Positions 16,876 through 25,287 of a stretch of DNA of 43,931 nucleotides are shown here, piece after piece. Made by a program: the position numbers and the translations under genes. The DNA comes from Acidobacteriaceae bacterium (GTDB lineage: Bacteria > Acidobacteriota > Terriglobia > Terriglobales > Acidobacteriaceae): assembly GCA_003140075.1 (NCBI GenBank), contig PLIO01000245.1:1-43931 (forward strand). The letters run 5' to 3'. Every line of letters begins with the position of its first letter. The stretch's first letter is position 1. A model generated the notes under the pieces. It saw only the letters and a list, made by a program, of their open reading frames with translations. It did not search any database and was not told the DNA's origin.

Positions 16876-18471
16876 TTACCTGCTGGAGGTCTGTTGCCCC
16901 TTCTGCGACCTGAACATTATGTCCTGAGGATTCCACTTCAAAAAACGGTCGATGGTGTCGATCATCTCCTGAGTTCGTCTCTGGCTCCCATACAACATGG
17001 CAAGGCGTTGATAAGCCGGCTTCAAGGAGGCATCCAGTTCGATGGCTCGCCTAAGTTGGCGCTCTGCTTCCGCCGTGTCTCCCGATCGCTGCAACACAAT
17101 TCCAAGATTCATGGCGGCTCTGGCGCTTTGGGGACGTAATTCTATCGTGCGCTGTCCGAGTTCCAATGCGGTGGGCAACTTTCCTTCTTGCAGGCAAAGG
17201 CCTTCCAGGGCGGTCAATACATCGAAATCCGCGTCACGCTGCTCCTGCGGTAGCGCTTCGAGTAAACGGCTGCCTTCTTTCTCCAGGACAGGTTGGTTCT
17301 TCGATACGGCGGCCAGAATCTCGCCCAGAGCAAGATCGCGATCCCGAAATTCCTGGGGCGGTTCGCGCCAGGCTGAAAGCTTTGGTGAAGTACCAGCTTG
17401 GCGATTGGCCGCGTCCTGGGCCATGTCCAACGGTCGACGAAGGATCCTGTGGTCTGTGAGAGCCGCATGCGTCACGTTCGTGGTCGGACTACTGGGCATG
17501 TGGCAACTTGTGCATTCACGCTGGTCTGCAGGGTGCGCGACAGAGGACAATTTTGTATGACAGGAAACGCAAATTACGCGGACCTCGCGCTGGCGGTCCC
17601 TCGTTGCGCCGTGAGGATCGTGGCACGTACCACACCAAAGCTTGCCTTTAGATTTGCGGGCGCACGCGCTCTCTGCGAGTTCCTCCGTCTGGCTGACAGC
17701 AATCACCTCTTTGGTGTCGCTGCCGGTCAGGACGTATGTGGCGAAAGTCCGTTCTGCCGGTTCGCCGGGGTGAAAGTCGTTCCAGTTTTTTCCGGGATTT
17801 AGAATGCGTCCCGCCGCTTCGAGGTGACACTGCTCACAGATACTGTCACGCTCTGCCCCAGCTAACTTTGCAGGATTGACAATGTTCTTCGCGGAAGGAT
17901 GCCGCGCGTGCTCCGGGCTCATTCCGTGACATCTTTCGCAGGTGATGGATCCGAGGGAGCCCTGAAGGCGCCGTCCATCCGCATCTGCGAATCGCGCGGC
18001 ACCGGCGTGGCAGAAAAGGCAAACATCACTCATCGGACGATCAAAATCGATCAGAGGAGCCGGGGCATACCCTGGCGAGACGTCCCACCCATAGCTCTTA
18101 AACCAGGAGGCGGGTGATTCAAAGAGGTAATCGCCGATCTGCACCAGGAAGCTGCTGCCCATGAGTCCTCCCCCCACTTGGTATTGGACCTGATAACGGG
18201 CCGTTAAACCGTTTTCCGAGATGCTGTGAACCATGCTGCCCTTCTGGGATTCGATGGTGATCACACTGTGAGAACGTTCGTGGGTGATTTTGGCCGATGG
18301 CAGGGTCTGGGGAGGAACGAGAGACCTGCCCATTGCCGTTGCAAGAAAACGAGCACTCTCTTTCGCATGACAGGTGGCGCAGTCCTGAACTGCGGCTTGT
18401 ACGGTCGGGCAAAGCCCACCTATAGCCGACAGCACAACAGCAGCAAGCACGGGTTGCGAATGCCTTCTCAT
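16876..18471 (-). CDS. seven-haem cytochrome c with C-terminal TPR domain
   Basis: A 531-residue periplasmic electron carrier or redox enzyme. The signal peptide is MRRHSQPVLAAVVLSAIGGL followed by CPTVQA. Seven CxxCH haem sites are visible: CATCH (31-35), CLFCH (151-155), CERCH (178-182), CEQCH (212-216), CGTCH (280-284), CVSCH (301-305) and CTSCH (320-324). The spacing resembles cytochrome c554/NrfB-like multihaem proteins. From about residue 390 on, the protein is all-alpha, ending in TPR motifs (ELGQRTIELRPQSARAAMNLG, AERQLRRAIELDASLKPAYQR). The frame is open to 18516, but Met16 begins the signal peptide and is preferred. It is co-transcribed with the CRTAC1 gene and divergent from a large TPR gene. 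Confidence 0.88.
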   Translation of the reverse strand: MRRHSQPVLAAVVLSAIGGLCPTVQAAVQDCATCHAKESARFLATAMGRSLVPPQTLPSAKITHERSHSVITIESQKGSMVHSISENGLTARYQVQYQVGGGLMGSSFLVQIGDYLFESPASWFKSYGWDVSPGYAPAPLIDFDRPMSDVCLFCHAGAARFADADGRRLQGSLGSITCERCHGMSPEHARHPSAKNIVNPAKLAGAERDSICEQCHLEAAGRILNPGKNWNDFHPGEPAERTFATYVLTGSDTKEVIAVSQTEELAESACARKSKGKLWCGTCHDPHGATRDRQREVRVICVSCHTKLSSVAHPADQRECTSCHMPSSPTTNVTHAALTDHRILRRPLDMAQDAANRQAGTSPKLSAWREPPQEFRDRDLALGEILAAVSKNQPVLEKEGSRLLEALPQEQRDADFDVLTALEGLCLQEGKLPTALELGQRTIELRPQSARAAMNLGIVLQRSGDTAEAERQLRRAIELDASLKPAYQRLAMLYGSQRRTQEMIDTIDRFLKWNPQDIMFRSQKGQQTSSR

Positions 18472-18587
18472 CCTGGCCCAAAAGCCGTAGACGAGGCTGT
18501 CACAATCGGTGAACATTGGTATTATTATGTATTATTCAGCGAGCAAAAACGTTATTGTACCCCTTCTGTCGGCGGATCCGCGATGCT

Positions 18588-21305
18588 ATGATTTGCCCGG
18601 TAACAAGCCTCGGGGCGCTTGCCTGCTTCTTTGATAAGAAGTTCCTGTTTGTCATCAGCCTGGTCCTTGCCTCTTGTGTGCAAGTTCTCGCCGCCGAGCA
18701 CTTTCAAGAGGCTGCGAATGCGTTCCAACGAGGTGACATCGCTTCTGCAGAGGCAATCCTAGCTGAGGACTTGCGCAGCCAACCGAATGATGCCGCGGCG
18801 CTGGGACTGCTAGCAGTGGTTTTGGATACCCAAAAAAAATATCCCGAGGCGGGTGGCGTCTACCGCCGCGCTCTAGCGATCACTCCGAACTCAGCTTCGC
18901 TGCTTAACAATTTTGGAAATCATCAACTGGCGACGGGGGACACAACTGCCGCCCGCAAGGCGTTTCTGAAAGTTGTCGCGTTGCGCCCTGATCATCCCAA
19001 CGCCAACCTCCAGTTGGCGGCTATAGCGGCCGACCAAAAGAACGGCCCAGAAGCTCTTCGCTACCTGCATCACCTGGGAACTTCCCAGCCATCGACACCG
19101 CAGTTCATTCTTCTCCGCATGCGCGCGCTGTATTTGTGCGGACGCGATGCGGAAGGGAATGCGTTGCTGCTTCGTCTATCCGACTCCGCCGCGCACGACC
19201 CGCAATTGACATTCTCGGCTGGACTTGCCCTCGCATCGGTGGCAAAGTACGAACAAGCGGAAGACTTTTTTTCGCGGACTCTGGAAGCCGAGCCGGGAAA
19301 TTTTGACGTGCTCTATAATCTCGGCCTGGCCGCCTTCCACGCCGGGCACCGGCAGCGGGCGCGTGACCTTCTGCAAGCCGCTCTTACCCGGAGGCCTCAG
19401 GATGTCGACTCGCTCTACAATCTGGCGGTCGTGAACATCGATCTGAAGCGGAGCTCGGATGCGATTCCACTGCTCGCACAAGCTGCCCGGCTTGATCCCG
19501 CGCGTCAGAACGTACAGTTGACGCTCGCACAAACCTTGAGCGCGCTGGGATATTATGCCGATGCGGCCACCGTGTATGAGAATTACCTGAAGCTTATGCC
19601 CGGCGACAATGCGGCTCAAAGGGAACATGCCTTCATGCTCGCGGTGTGTGGACGGAAAGATTTGGGAGTTCCGCAGCTTGAGGCGATTGTGCATTCGCAT
19701 CCACGCGATGCCACCGCACGCTACGAGATCGCGGTCGTGGAATCTTCATCCGATCCGGCCGATGCCGCGGCGCAGTTGGAGAAGGCGCTGACCATCCAGC
19801 CCGATTTTGTTCCCGCTCGTTTCGCACGCGGCGCCTTGCGCTGCCAACAGGGAAAGTTCTCAGACGCTCTGCCCGATTTGGAGTTTGCCGCCGCCCGATA
19901 CCCGGACAACGCGCTCGTTCTCGACCGTCTCGGCAAGACGTACATCGACCTTGATCGATTTGCTGACGCCGAAAAGGCGCTTACCAAGGCTGCGGAATTG
20001 GCGCCCGAAAACGCCACCGTGCTGTTGCATCTTAGCCGCGCTTATTTGCGCGAGGGGCGGAAGGATGATGCGCGTGCTGCGCTGGAGCGCTTTCGCGCTC
20101 TGGGGCCCGACCGGGCAAACCACATTCCTCCGGCGGGCATGGCCGACTTATTGGGTCTCCCGCCGGAGCAGCTATACGCGCAGTATCGCGCCGAAGTGGA
20201 AAGTCGTTTCCAGAAAGAGCCGCAAAACTTCGAAGTAAACGTCCGCTATTTGAGACTGCTTGTCGACGAGGGAAGAACCAAAGAATCCGCCGAAGTCGCC
20301 TCGCGACTCCAGGCGATGCACCCGCCAGCGCTCCTGGCAGCGGAAGCCGCGCACGCCCTGCTGGACGCGGGGCAGTATGCCGAGGCGAAGTCTCTTCTGC
20401 AGTACGCTGCAGCGTCGGCGCCAACGGTAGAAGTTCAACTCGACCTGGCGCTTGCTGTGCTGCACGTCGACGGCCCCCAGTTGGCTATGGAACAGTTAGA
20501 ACGCATGCCTGAGAAACAGCGGTCGGGGGACTACTACCTTGCCCGCGCACAGATGTTGGACGCCGCAGGAAAGCCTGACGACGCGCTTGCCGAGCTGCAG
20601 AATGCACTCAATGCGGCTCCGACTCGTGCCGACCTCTATGAGGAAGCGGCACACTTCCTGGTTCGGCGCCAGCGTCCGGCTGATGCGGTTCGACTGGTGG
20701 ACGAGGCATCGCGCGCTTTACCCGATAATCGTTCTATCCTGTTGCTCCAAGCCGCGGTATTTGCCTTTGCGCAGCGGGTTGGCGATGCCGAGCGCGTCCT
20801 CAAGCAGATTGAGAATCACTGGCCCGAATGGGCTGACACTTACGCGACATACGGCATTTTGCTCGAAGGACAAAAGCGGGCGGAGGAAGCGAAGTCCCAG
20901 CTCGAGACCGCGCTCGCGCTCGGGGCATCGGGAACGCAAGTATATTTTTATCTGGCGAAGGCCACGCTCAGCGCAACTCCCGATCGCATTGACGATGCCG
21001 CGAAAGAGATCGGTGAGGCAATCGCGATAGCGCCGGCAGATCCCTGGATACAAGCTTGCGCCGGCCGTATCGCTTATGAAAAGCAGGACTATGACGGAGC
21101 CGTCCGCCATCTGCGCGAAGCTATTCGCTTGCGTCCCAATTACCTGCAGGCTCGATACACCCTGGCTCAAGCCTACCGAGCGCTAGGCGAGCAAGATGAC
21201 GCCGCCCGCGAGGCAGAACAGGTTCAGAACTTGCGCGAGGAGAATCCGAAAGCGGACGAAGACTCCGTCGACATCGACCAATTGTTTCCGGCGCAGCAAC
21301 GCTAG
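18588..21305 (+). CDS. large secreted TPR protein
   Basis: A ~905-residue protein built almost entirely of TPR repeats. The N-terminus has a signal-like hydrophobic segment (KKFLFVISLVLASCVQVLAA), then the first repeats (FQEAANAFQRGDIASAEAIL). The repeats run to the end (DYDGAVRHLREAIRLRPNYL). More than twenty 34-residue units fit the length, and no enzyme motif is visible. The frame is open back to 18516, but ATG 18588 is the better start because of the export signal; the upstream part overlaps the promoter of the divergent cytochrome gene. Together with the cytochrome, CRTAC1 and smaller TPR genes it forms a probable periplasmic assembly. Function is unknown. Confidence 0.85.
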   Translation: MICPVTSLGALACFFDKKFLFVISLVLASCVQVLAAEHFQEAANAFQRGDIASAEAILAEDLRSQPNDAAALGLLAVVLDTQKKYPEAGGVYRRALAITPNSASLLNNFGNHQLATGDTTAARKAFLKVVALRPDHPNANLQLAAIAADQKNGPEALRYLHHLGTSQPSTPQFILLRMRALYLCGRDAEGNALLLRLSDSAAHDPQLTFSAGLALASVAKYEQAEDFFSRTLEAEPGNFDVLYNLGLAAFHAGHRQRARDLLQAALTRRPQDVDSLYNLAVVNIDLKRSSDAIPLLAQAARLDPARQNVQLTLAQTLSALGYYADAATVYENYLKLMPGDNAAQREHAFMLAVCGRKDLGVPQLEAIVHSHPRDATARYEIAVVESSSDPADAAAQLEKALTIQPDFVPARFARGALRCQQGKFSDALPDLEFAAARYPDNALVLDRLGKTYIDLDRFADAEKALTKAAELAPENATVLLHLSRAYLREGRKDDARAALERFRALGPDRANHIPPAGMADLLGLPPEQLYAQYRAEVESRFQKEPQNFEVNVRYLRLLVDEGRTKESAEVASRLQAMHPPALLAAEAAHALLDAGQYAEAKSLLQYAAASAPTVEVQLDLALAVLHVDGPQLAMEQLERMPEKQRSGDYYLARAQMLDAAGKPDDALAELQNALNAAPTRADLYEEAAHFLVRRQRPADAVRLVDEASRALPDNRSILLLQAAVFAFAQRVGDAERVLKQIENHWPEWADTYATYGILLEGQKRAEEAKSQLETALALGASGTQVYFYLAKATLSATPDRIDDAAKEIGEAIAIAPADPWIQACAGRIAYEKQDYDGAVRHLREAIRLRPNYLQARYTLAQAYRALGEQDDAAREAEQVQNLREENPKADEDSVDIDQLFPAQQR

Positions 21306-21339
21306 TACTAGCCGACCGTTCTTCCAGAACTGTTGCGAG

Positions 21340-21648
21340 GCGGTGGGCCTCGCTCCCGGCGTGAGGCACGGAAACAACAGGTGCACTTCAATAATCTGTG
21401 GGTATCCGGTGGTTCGGAAACCGCACACCATGATATCGAATAGCCAGTTTCGCACAGATGGCGTCCACCTTGTCCCGGGTCTCTCGACCGGCTTTCGGAT
21501 CAGAGTAATCCATCAGTTCGACTGCCCAGCGCCAGACCAGGCCCCCTGACGAGAGGATATTTACGGCGACTGCCATCGCCACGAGCGGATCGAACGGTTT
21601 CCAGTGCGTCGTAGCGTGAGCATACAGCCGATTTCGCTCGCGACTCGG
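21340..21648 (-). pseudogene. remnant of a cation diffusion facilitator (CDF) transporter
   Basis: On the minus strand, the frame entering at 21648 gives THWKPFDPLVAMAVAVNIL, then VELMD and further helix residues to HGVRF. This matches the fifth/sixth membrane helices and start of the cytoplasmic domain of CDF metal exporters (GW.PLDPLVAIAVAVNI...GLMD). At about 21415-21417 the reading jumps one frame, continuing RTTGYPQIIEVHLLFP, the next CDF beta strand (RT...GR.FVDVHLLVPG). An extra C after TTT explains the shift. A stop precedes the fragment, and the N-terminal four helices are missing. It is a dead 3'-portion of a metal/H+ antiporter gene. Confidence 0.65.
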
Positions 21649-21896
21649 TCAATGGCGCAATGGCACTGTTGCAACAATCACCCCCGGCTTTCCGTGTAGC
21701 CGTAGCGATCACCGCACATCGCGATGGAACAACCGGACAGTCGGAAGGGCAGACTATTCTCTCCTACTCCAGGCAGAGCTGGAGCAGGTATTCGAGCGAG
21801 TTTCTTGCCTCCGTTTTCTCGGGTGAGTTCGTGGAATCGGGACAGGAGGCCGCAGGTTCAAGTCGTATGCTGCCCACCAGTTTATCCCCTCAACAA
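21649..21896. other. intergenic sequence with no recognisable gene
   Basis: Between the CDF remnant and otsB. Translations of all frames give no recognisable family; the region may be further decayed CDF sequence. Confidence 0.35.
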
Positions 21897-22739
21897 TCAT
21901 TGAAGATCAGAAGACTCTGTCCCTACGCGATGCTGGCCCTCACGACAGGCTTGTCGCCATCGTGTCAGGAAATCCCGCAGACCGTCGGGCGGCCTGATCC
22001 ACAGAGCAGCCGCAGTCTTGTGCCATTCGGGACGAACCAGCACGCTTAGGCCTCGCGTACCAAGAGCGATGAAAGCCCTCTCATCGGTCATATCATCCCC
22101 GAGGTAGGCGACTGGAATCTCCGGGCCGATTTCACCCAGGATGGTGCCGACTGCATCCCCTTTATCAAGACCCGGCATGCGCATCTCAATCCCGCCATCG
22201 AACTCCAGCAGTTCCATTGGCGTACGTTGAGCAATCGGGAGCCAGCCCAGCAAAACCCGGGCGCGGGTTTCTGCCGCCATCGCTTCGTCCAGCCCGCGCC
22301 AATGGATGGCGACCGTACCGGTCTTGAACTCAGCCCGGTTATGCAGCCCCTGATGCCTTAACCAACGATCTGCGTCCGCCAGTGCGCGCAGCACAGGCTC
22401 TTCGACGCGGGGTGTTTCGCAGGTTCCATCCCGTCTCAACCGCTCCAACCCATGGCATCCCCAGATCTCGAGACTTGGGTCAACCGCCAGCAGCGGGATC
22501 ACTTCGCGTGCGCTCCGACCCGTGATGATGACCACGCGGGTGCGGCCATTGGCGATGATCTCCTGCAGAAGCGCGGTCACCCCCGGATAGGGGAGAGCCT
22601 GCTGCCGGTTGAGGCAGAATGGCGCGAGGGTACCGTCATAGTCGAGCAGAAGCGCGGAGGCCGGCGACTGTGCCACCGCTTCCATGAACTGTTCGACATC
22701 GATTGGTTTAACCGTGCGGGGCAACCACAAGCTCCTCAT
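21897..22739 (-). CDS. otsB: trehalose-6-phosphate phosphatase
   Basis: A 280-residue HAD-superfamily enzyme that removes phosphate from trehalose 6-phosphate to give trehalose in the cytoplasm. HAD motif I is LLDYDGTLAPF (Asp33 nucleophile, Asp35 acid/base). Motif II is VVIITGRSA. Cap residues KTGTVAIHWRG, the conserved MPGLDKGDAV lysine motif and the acidic motif YLGDDMTDERAF are all present. Length is normal for OtsB. Its start overlaps the end of otsA by an ATGA (22736-22739), so the two steps of the OtsAB route are translated together. Confidence 0.95.
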   Translation of the reverse strand: MRSLWLPRTVKPIDVEQFMEAVAQSPASALLLDYDGTLAPFCLNRQQALPYPGVTALLQEIIANGRTRVVIITGRSAREVIPLLAVDPSLEIWGCHGLERLRRDGTCETPRVEEPVLRALADADRWLRHQGLHNRAEFKTGTVAIHWRGLDEAMAAETRARVLLGWLPIAQRTPMELLEFDGGIEMRMPGLDKGDAVGTILGEIGPEIPVAYLGDDMTDERAFIALGTRGLSVLVRPEWHKTAAALWIRPPDGLRDFLTRWRQACREGQHRVGTESSDLQ

Positions 22740-25024
22740 CCCCAGGCAGCCGTACTCGCCCGGAGTTTCTCATTACTTTCATCCGATGCGTCGAGGCGCA
22801 GCTCGCAGAGTTCTGCGATGAGGCTTCCTGCCCAGCGGTAAACGTTGTGTTCCCTGACGGTCTTCCGCATGCGCTGCATCCGCAATTCCTTTTCCTCCGG
22901 TTCCATCTCAAGGGCCACGCGAATCGCCTCAGCCGTCTGGTCGATATCGTAGGGGTTTATCTGCAAGGCATCGCGCAACTCGTGGGCGGCGCCAGTGAAA
23001 CAACTCAGGATTAAAACACCCCTTTCGTCGCGCCGCGTTGCCACGAATTCTTTCGCTACCAGATTCATGCCATCGTGCAGCGACGTAACCAGGCATAAGT
23101 CCGCGGCGCGGTAATAGCCTTGAATTTCCTGGTGGTTATGCTGCCGGTTCAGAAATACGATGGGCTTCCATCGGTCCGTCTGGAACCGCATATTGATGCG
23201 GTTGGCTTCCGCTTCCACCTCCTCCATCAGATCGTGATAGCGTTTGAGGTGGCTGCGACTGGGAGCGCCAATCTGCACGAATGTGAACTTGCCCTGGTAG
23301 GGAGGGTACTTCTCAAGAAAACGCTCAATGGCCAGAAAGCGTTCCAGAATGCCCTTCGTATAGTCGACCCGGTCTACGCCCACACCCATGAAGGTAGCCT
23401 CAATCCCCAAGGCCTTGAGCAAATTGGACCGTTCGGTATATGAATCCGGCAACGACTCCGGCTGGTGCACATCGGAGAAGTCCACACTGATGGGGAAGGG
23501 TCGCACCAGGGTGAGATGATCCAGACGTCTTACCGAAAAATGTTCCCAATCGACGCGTGATTCCACTACCCGGTCCACCGTATGCAGGAAGTTATTGCAG
23601 TGCGACTGGATGTGAAACCCTATCAGATCGGCGCCGAGCAGACCATCCACAAGTTCGCGGCGCCACGGGGAAATGTCAAATGCCTCTGGGGTGGGCCATG
23701 GGATGTGCCAGAAGATCGCCACCTTCGCCTCGGGTCTTTTTTCCTTAATCAGCCGGGGCAGCAGCGCGAAGTGGTAATCCTGTACCAGCACGATGGGCTT
23801 CTCCACGTCCCGCATCTCTTCGAGCAGGGCATCGGCGAACTTCAGGTTCACGGCCTGATAGTACTTCCAGTCCTCCGCGCGAAAGATCGGGCGGGTGTGC
23901 GCGATGTGACATAGGGGCCAGATTCCCTCGTTGGCAAATCCGTAGTAATAGCCGTCTTCTTCCGCCTGGTTCAACCAGACGCGGCGCAAACTGTAGTGAG
24001 GATCTTCTGGAGGCACGCGCAGCCGGTCGTGCTCATCCACCGTTTCGAGGTCGGCATCGCCACTGCCATGGGCGATCCAGGTTCCGTCGCAGGCGCGCAG
24101 TACTGGCTCGATCGCAGTGACCACCCCGCTGGGCGGTACAATCACTTCCACGGATTTGCCGCGCCGCATGTGCATGTAAGGCTCGCGATTCGAAACGACA
24201 AGAAGACGCCCATTATCCAGACGTTTGCGCACGTGGACGGCCAGTCGATCGGCCGTCCACAGCGATTCACCCGTCTCCCGCAGTTGCGCTTCCGTCTCGG
24301 CCGCGGACCGCGCCTGGCTAAGGCTTTCGGCAAAGGCGGCTACCTCCCGCACCAGGGGACGAAAGAGATCCAGATCGGTTGCGTTCTGACGCGAAGGGAT
24401 TCGCCCCGTCCGCAACGCGTGCATCCACTGCGCCGTACGGGCGATGGGTCCGGCCATACTCCAGCGAACGATCAACAGGGTGATCAGCACAATGAGAAAC
24501 GCATGTGCCAGCGCTCGTAGGAATGTTTCGCGCCAAACGTGAAGTGTCTCTGTCCGAATATAGCCGGCATCATGAACAATCGCGAGGCTGCCGATCAACT
24601 CGTCGTGCTGGTGAAGTGGTAGAGCGTAGATGTGTAGCGAAGCGTCGCCTATTCGTTGAAACGTGCCTGCTTCATGATTCTGACGCAACGCTTGAGACAC
24701 TACGGAAGGAACTATAGCCAGCGTGGATGCCAGCTCCGGTGTGACTGCCAGCATATCGCCCTGCCGGCCATAAATAGCCAGTCCCAGGAGATGCTCGCGG
24801 TTCCCGAGGTGCTGAACGACGTGCTGCAAATCCTGCGCGGGATCTTTCTCCAGGTCGCGTTCCACCGTTCCCGCGAGGCTTTGGCCCAGTACCTCGGCGC
24901 GACGCTCCAGGTCCCGGCGCAGACCACGCTTCTCACCCAACGCCTCGTAATACGAGGCCGAGAGCGAGACCAGCGCGATGCCCACGATGAGCGAAACAAT
25001 GAGCCGGGTGCTGAGAAGTCGCAT
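22736..25024 (-). CDS. otsA: trehalose-6-phosphate synthase with N-terminal membrane sensor-like domain
   Basis: A 762-residue GT20 enzyme joining a sugar nucleotide and glucose 6-phosphate into trehalose 6-phosphate. The catalytic part starts near residue 273 (LLVVSNREPY), with VQDYHFALLP, WHIPWPTPEAF, GVDRVDYTKGI and LVTSLHDGMNLVAKEFVA as donor and acceptor motifs. Unlike normal OtsA (~470 residues) it has a ~270-residue N-terminal extension. This comprises TM1 (8-25), a ~140-residue extracytoplasmic domain, TM2 (170-188) and a HAMP-like linker (AGPIARTAQWMHALRTGRIP and following), as in sensor kinases. GGAAGG eight bases before ATG 25024 sets the start; the frame stays open to 25213. It overlaps otsB by four bases. 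Confidence 0.9.
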   Translation of the reverse strand: MRLLSTRLIVSLIVGIALVSLSASYYEALGEKRGLRRDLERRAEVLGQSLAGTVERDLEKDPAQDLQHVVQHLGNREHLLGLAIYGRQGDMLAVTPELASTLAIVPSVVSQALRQNHEAGTFQRIGDASLHIYALPLHQHDELIGSLAIVHDAGYIRTETLHVWRETFLRALAHAFLIVLITLLIVRWSMAGPIARTAQWMHALRTGRIPSRQNATDLDLFRPLVREVAAFAESLSQARSAAETEAQLRETGESLWTADRLAVHVRKRLDNGRLLVVSNREPYMHMRRGKSVEVIVPPSGVVTAIEPVLRACDGTWIAHGSGDADLETVDEHDRLRVPPEDPHYSLRRVWLNQAEEDGYYYGFANEGIWPLCHIAHTRPIFRAEDWKYYQAVNLKFADALLEEMRDVEKPIVLVQDYHFALLPRLIKEKRPEAKVAIFWHIPWPTPEAFDISPWRRELVDGLLGADLIGFHIQSHCNNFLHTVDRVVESRVDWEHFSVRRLDHLTLVRPFPISVDFSDVHQPESLPDSYTERSNLLKALGIEATFMGVGVDRVDYTKGILERFLAIERFLEKYPPYQGKFTFVQIGAPSRSHLKRYHDLMEEVEAEANRINMRFQTDRWKPIVFLNRQHNHQEIQGYYRAADLCLVTSLHDGMNLVAKEFVATRRDERGVLILSCFTGAAHELRDALQINPYDIDQTAEAIRVALEMEPEEKELRMQRMRKTVREHNVYRWAGSLIAELCELRLDASDESNEKLRASTAAWG

Positions 25025-25287
25025 GGCACAAGCCTTCCATATGGCTGCAGGGAAGAAATTTAATCCTACCGCAAAGGGCGGCTGGTTGGTATCAGGGTTG
25101 TGTGGTAGGAGGCCGATTTCATCAAAGTAGCCGACTGCCGAGCTTCTGCGGGCTCCCAACGAAAAAAGCCTCGCGCTTCGCTCGGAGCAACGTGACCACA
25201 CCTCCTGCCCCAAACTCGATGCTTGGGTATTTCAGAGTGGCTCACTTCGGAAAAGAAGGACTTTTCTGCCACCGCAGCCCTTGCGTG
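25025..25287. other. divergent intergenic region otsA/malQ
   Basis: This region must hold both promoters. An unexplained T-rich/GC-rich stretch (about 25158-25196) was seen, but no convincing -35/-10 pair or operator. Confidence 0.3.
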
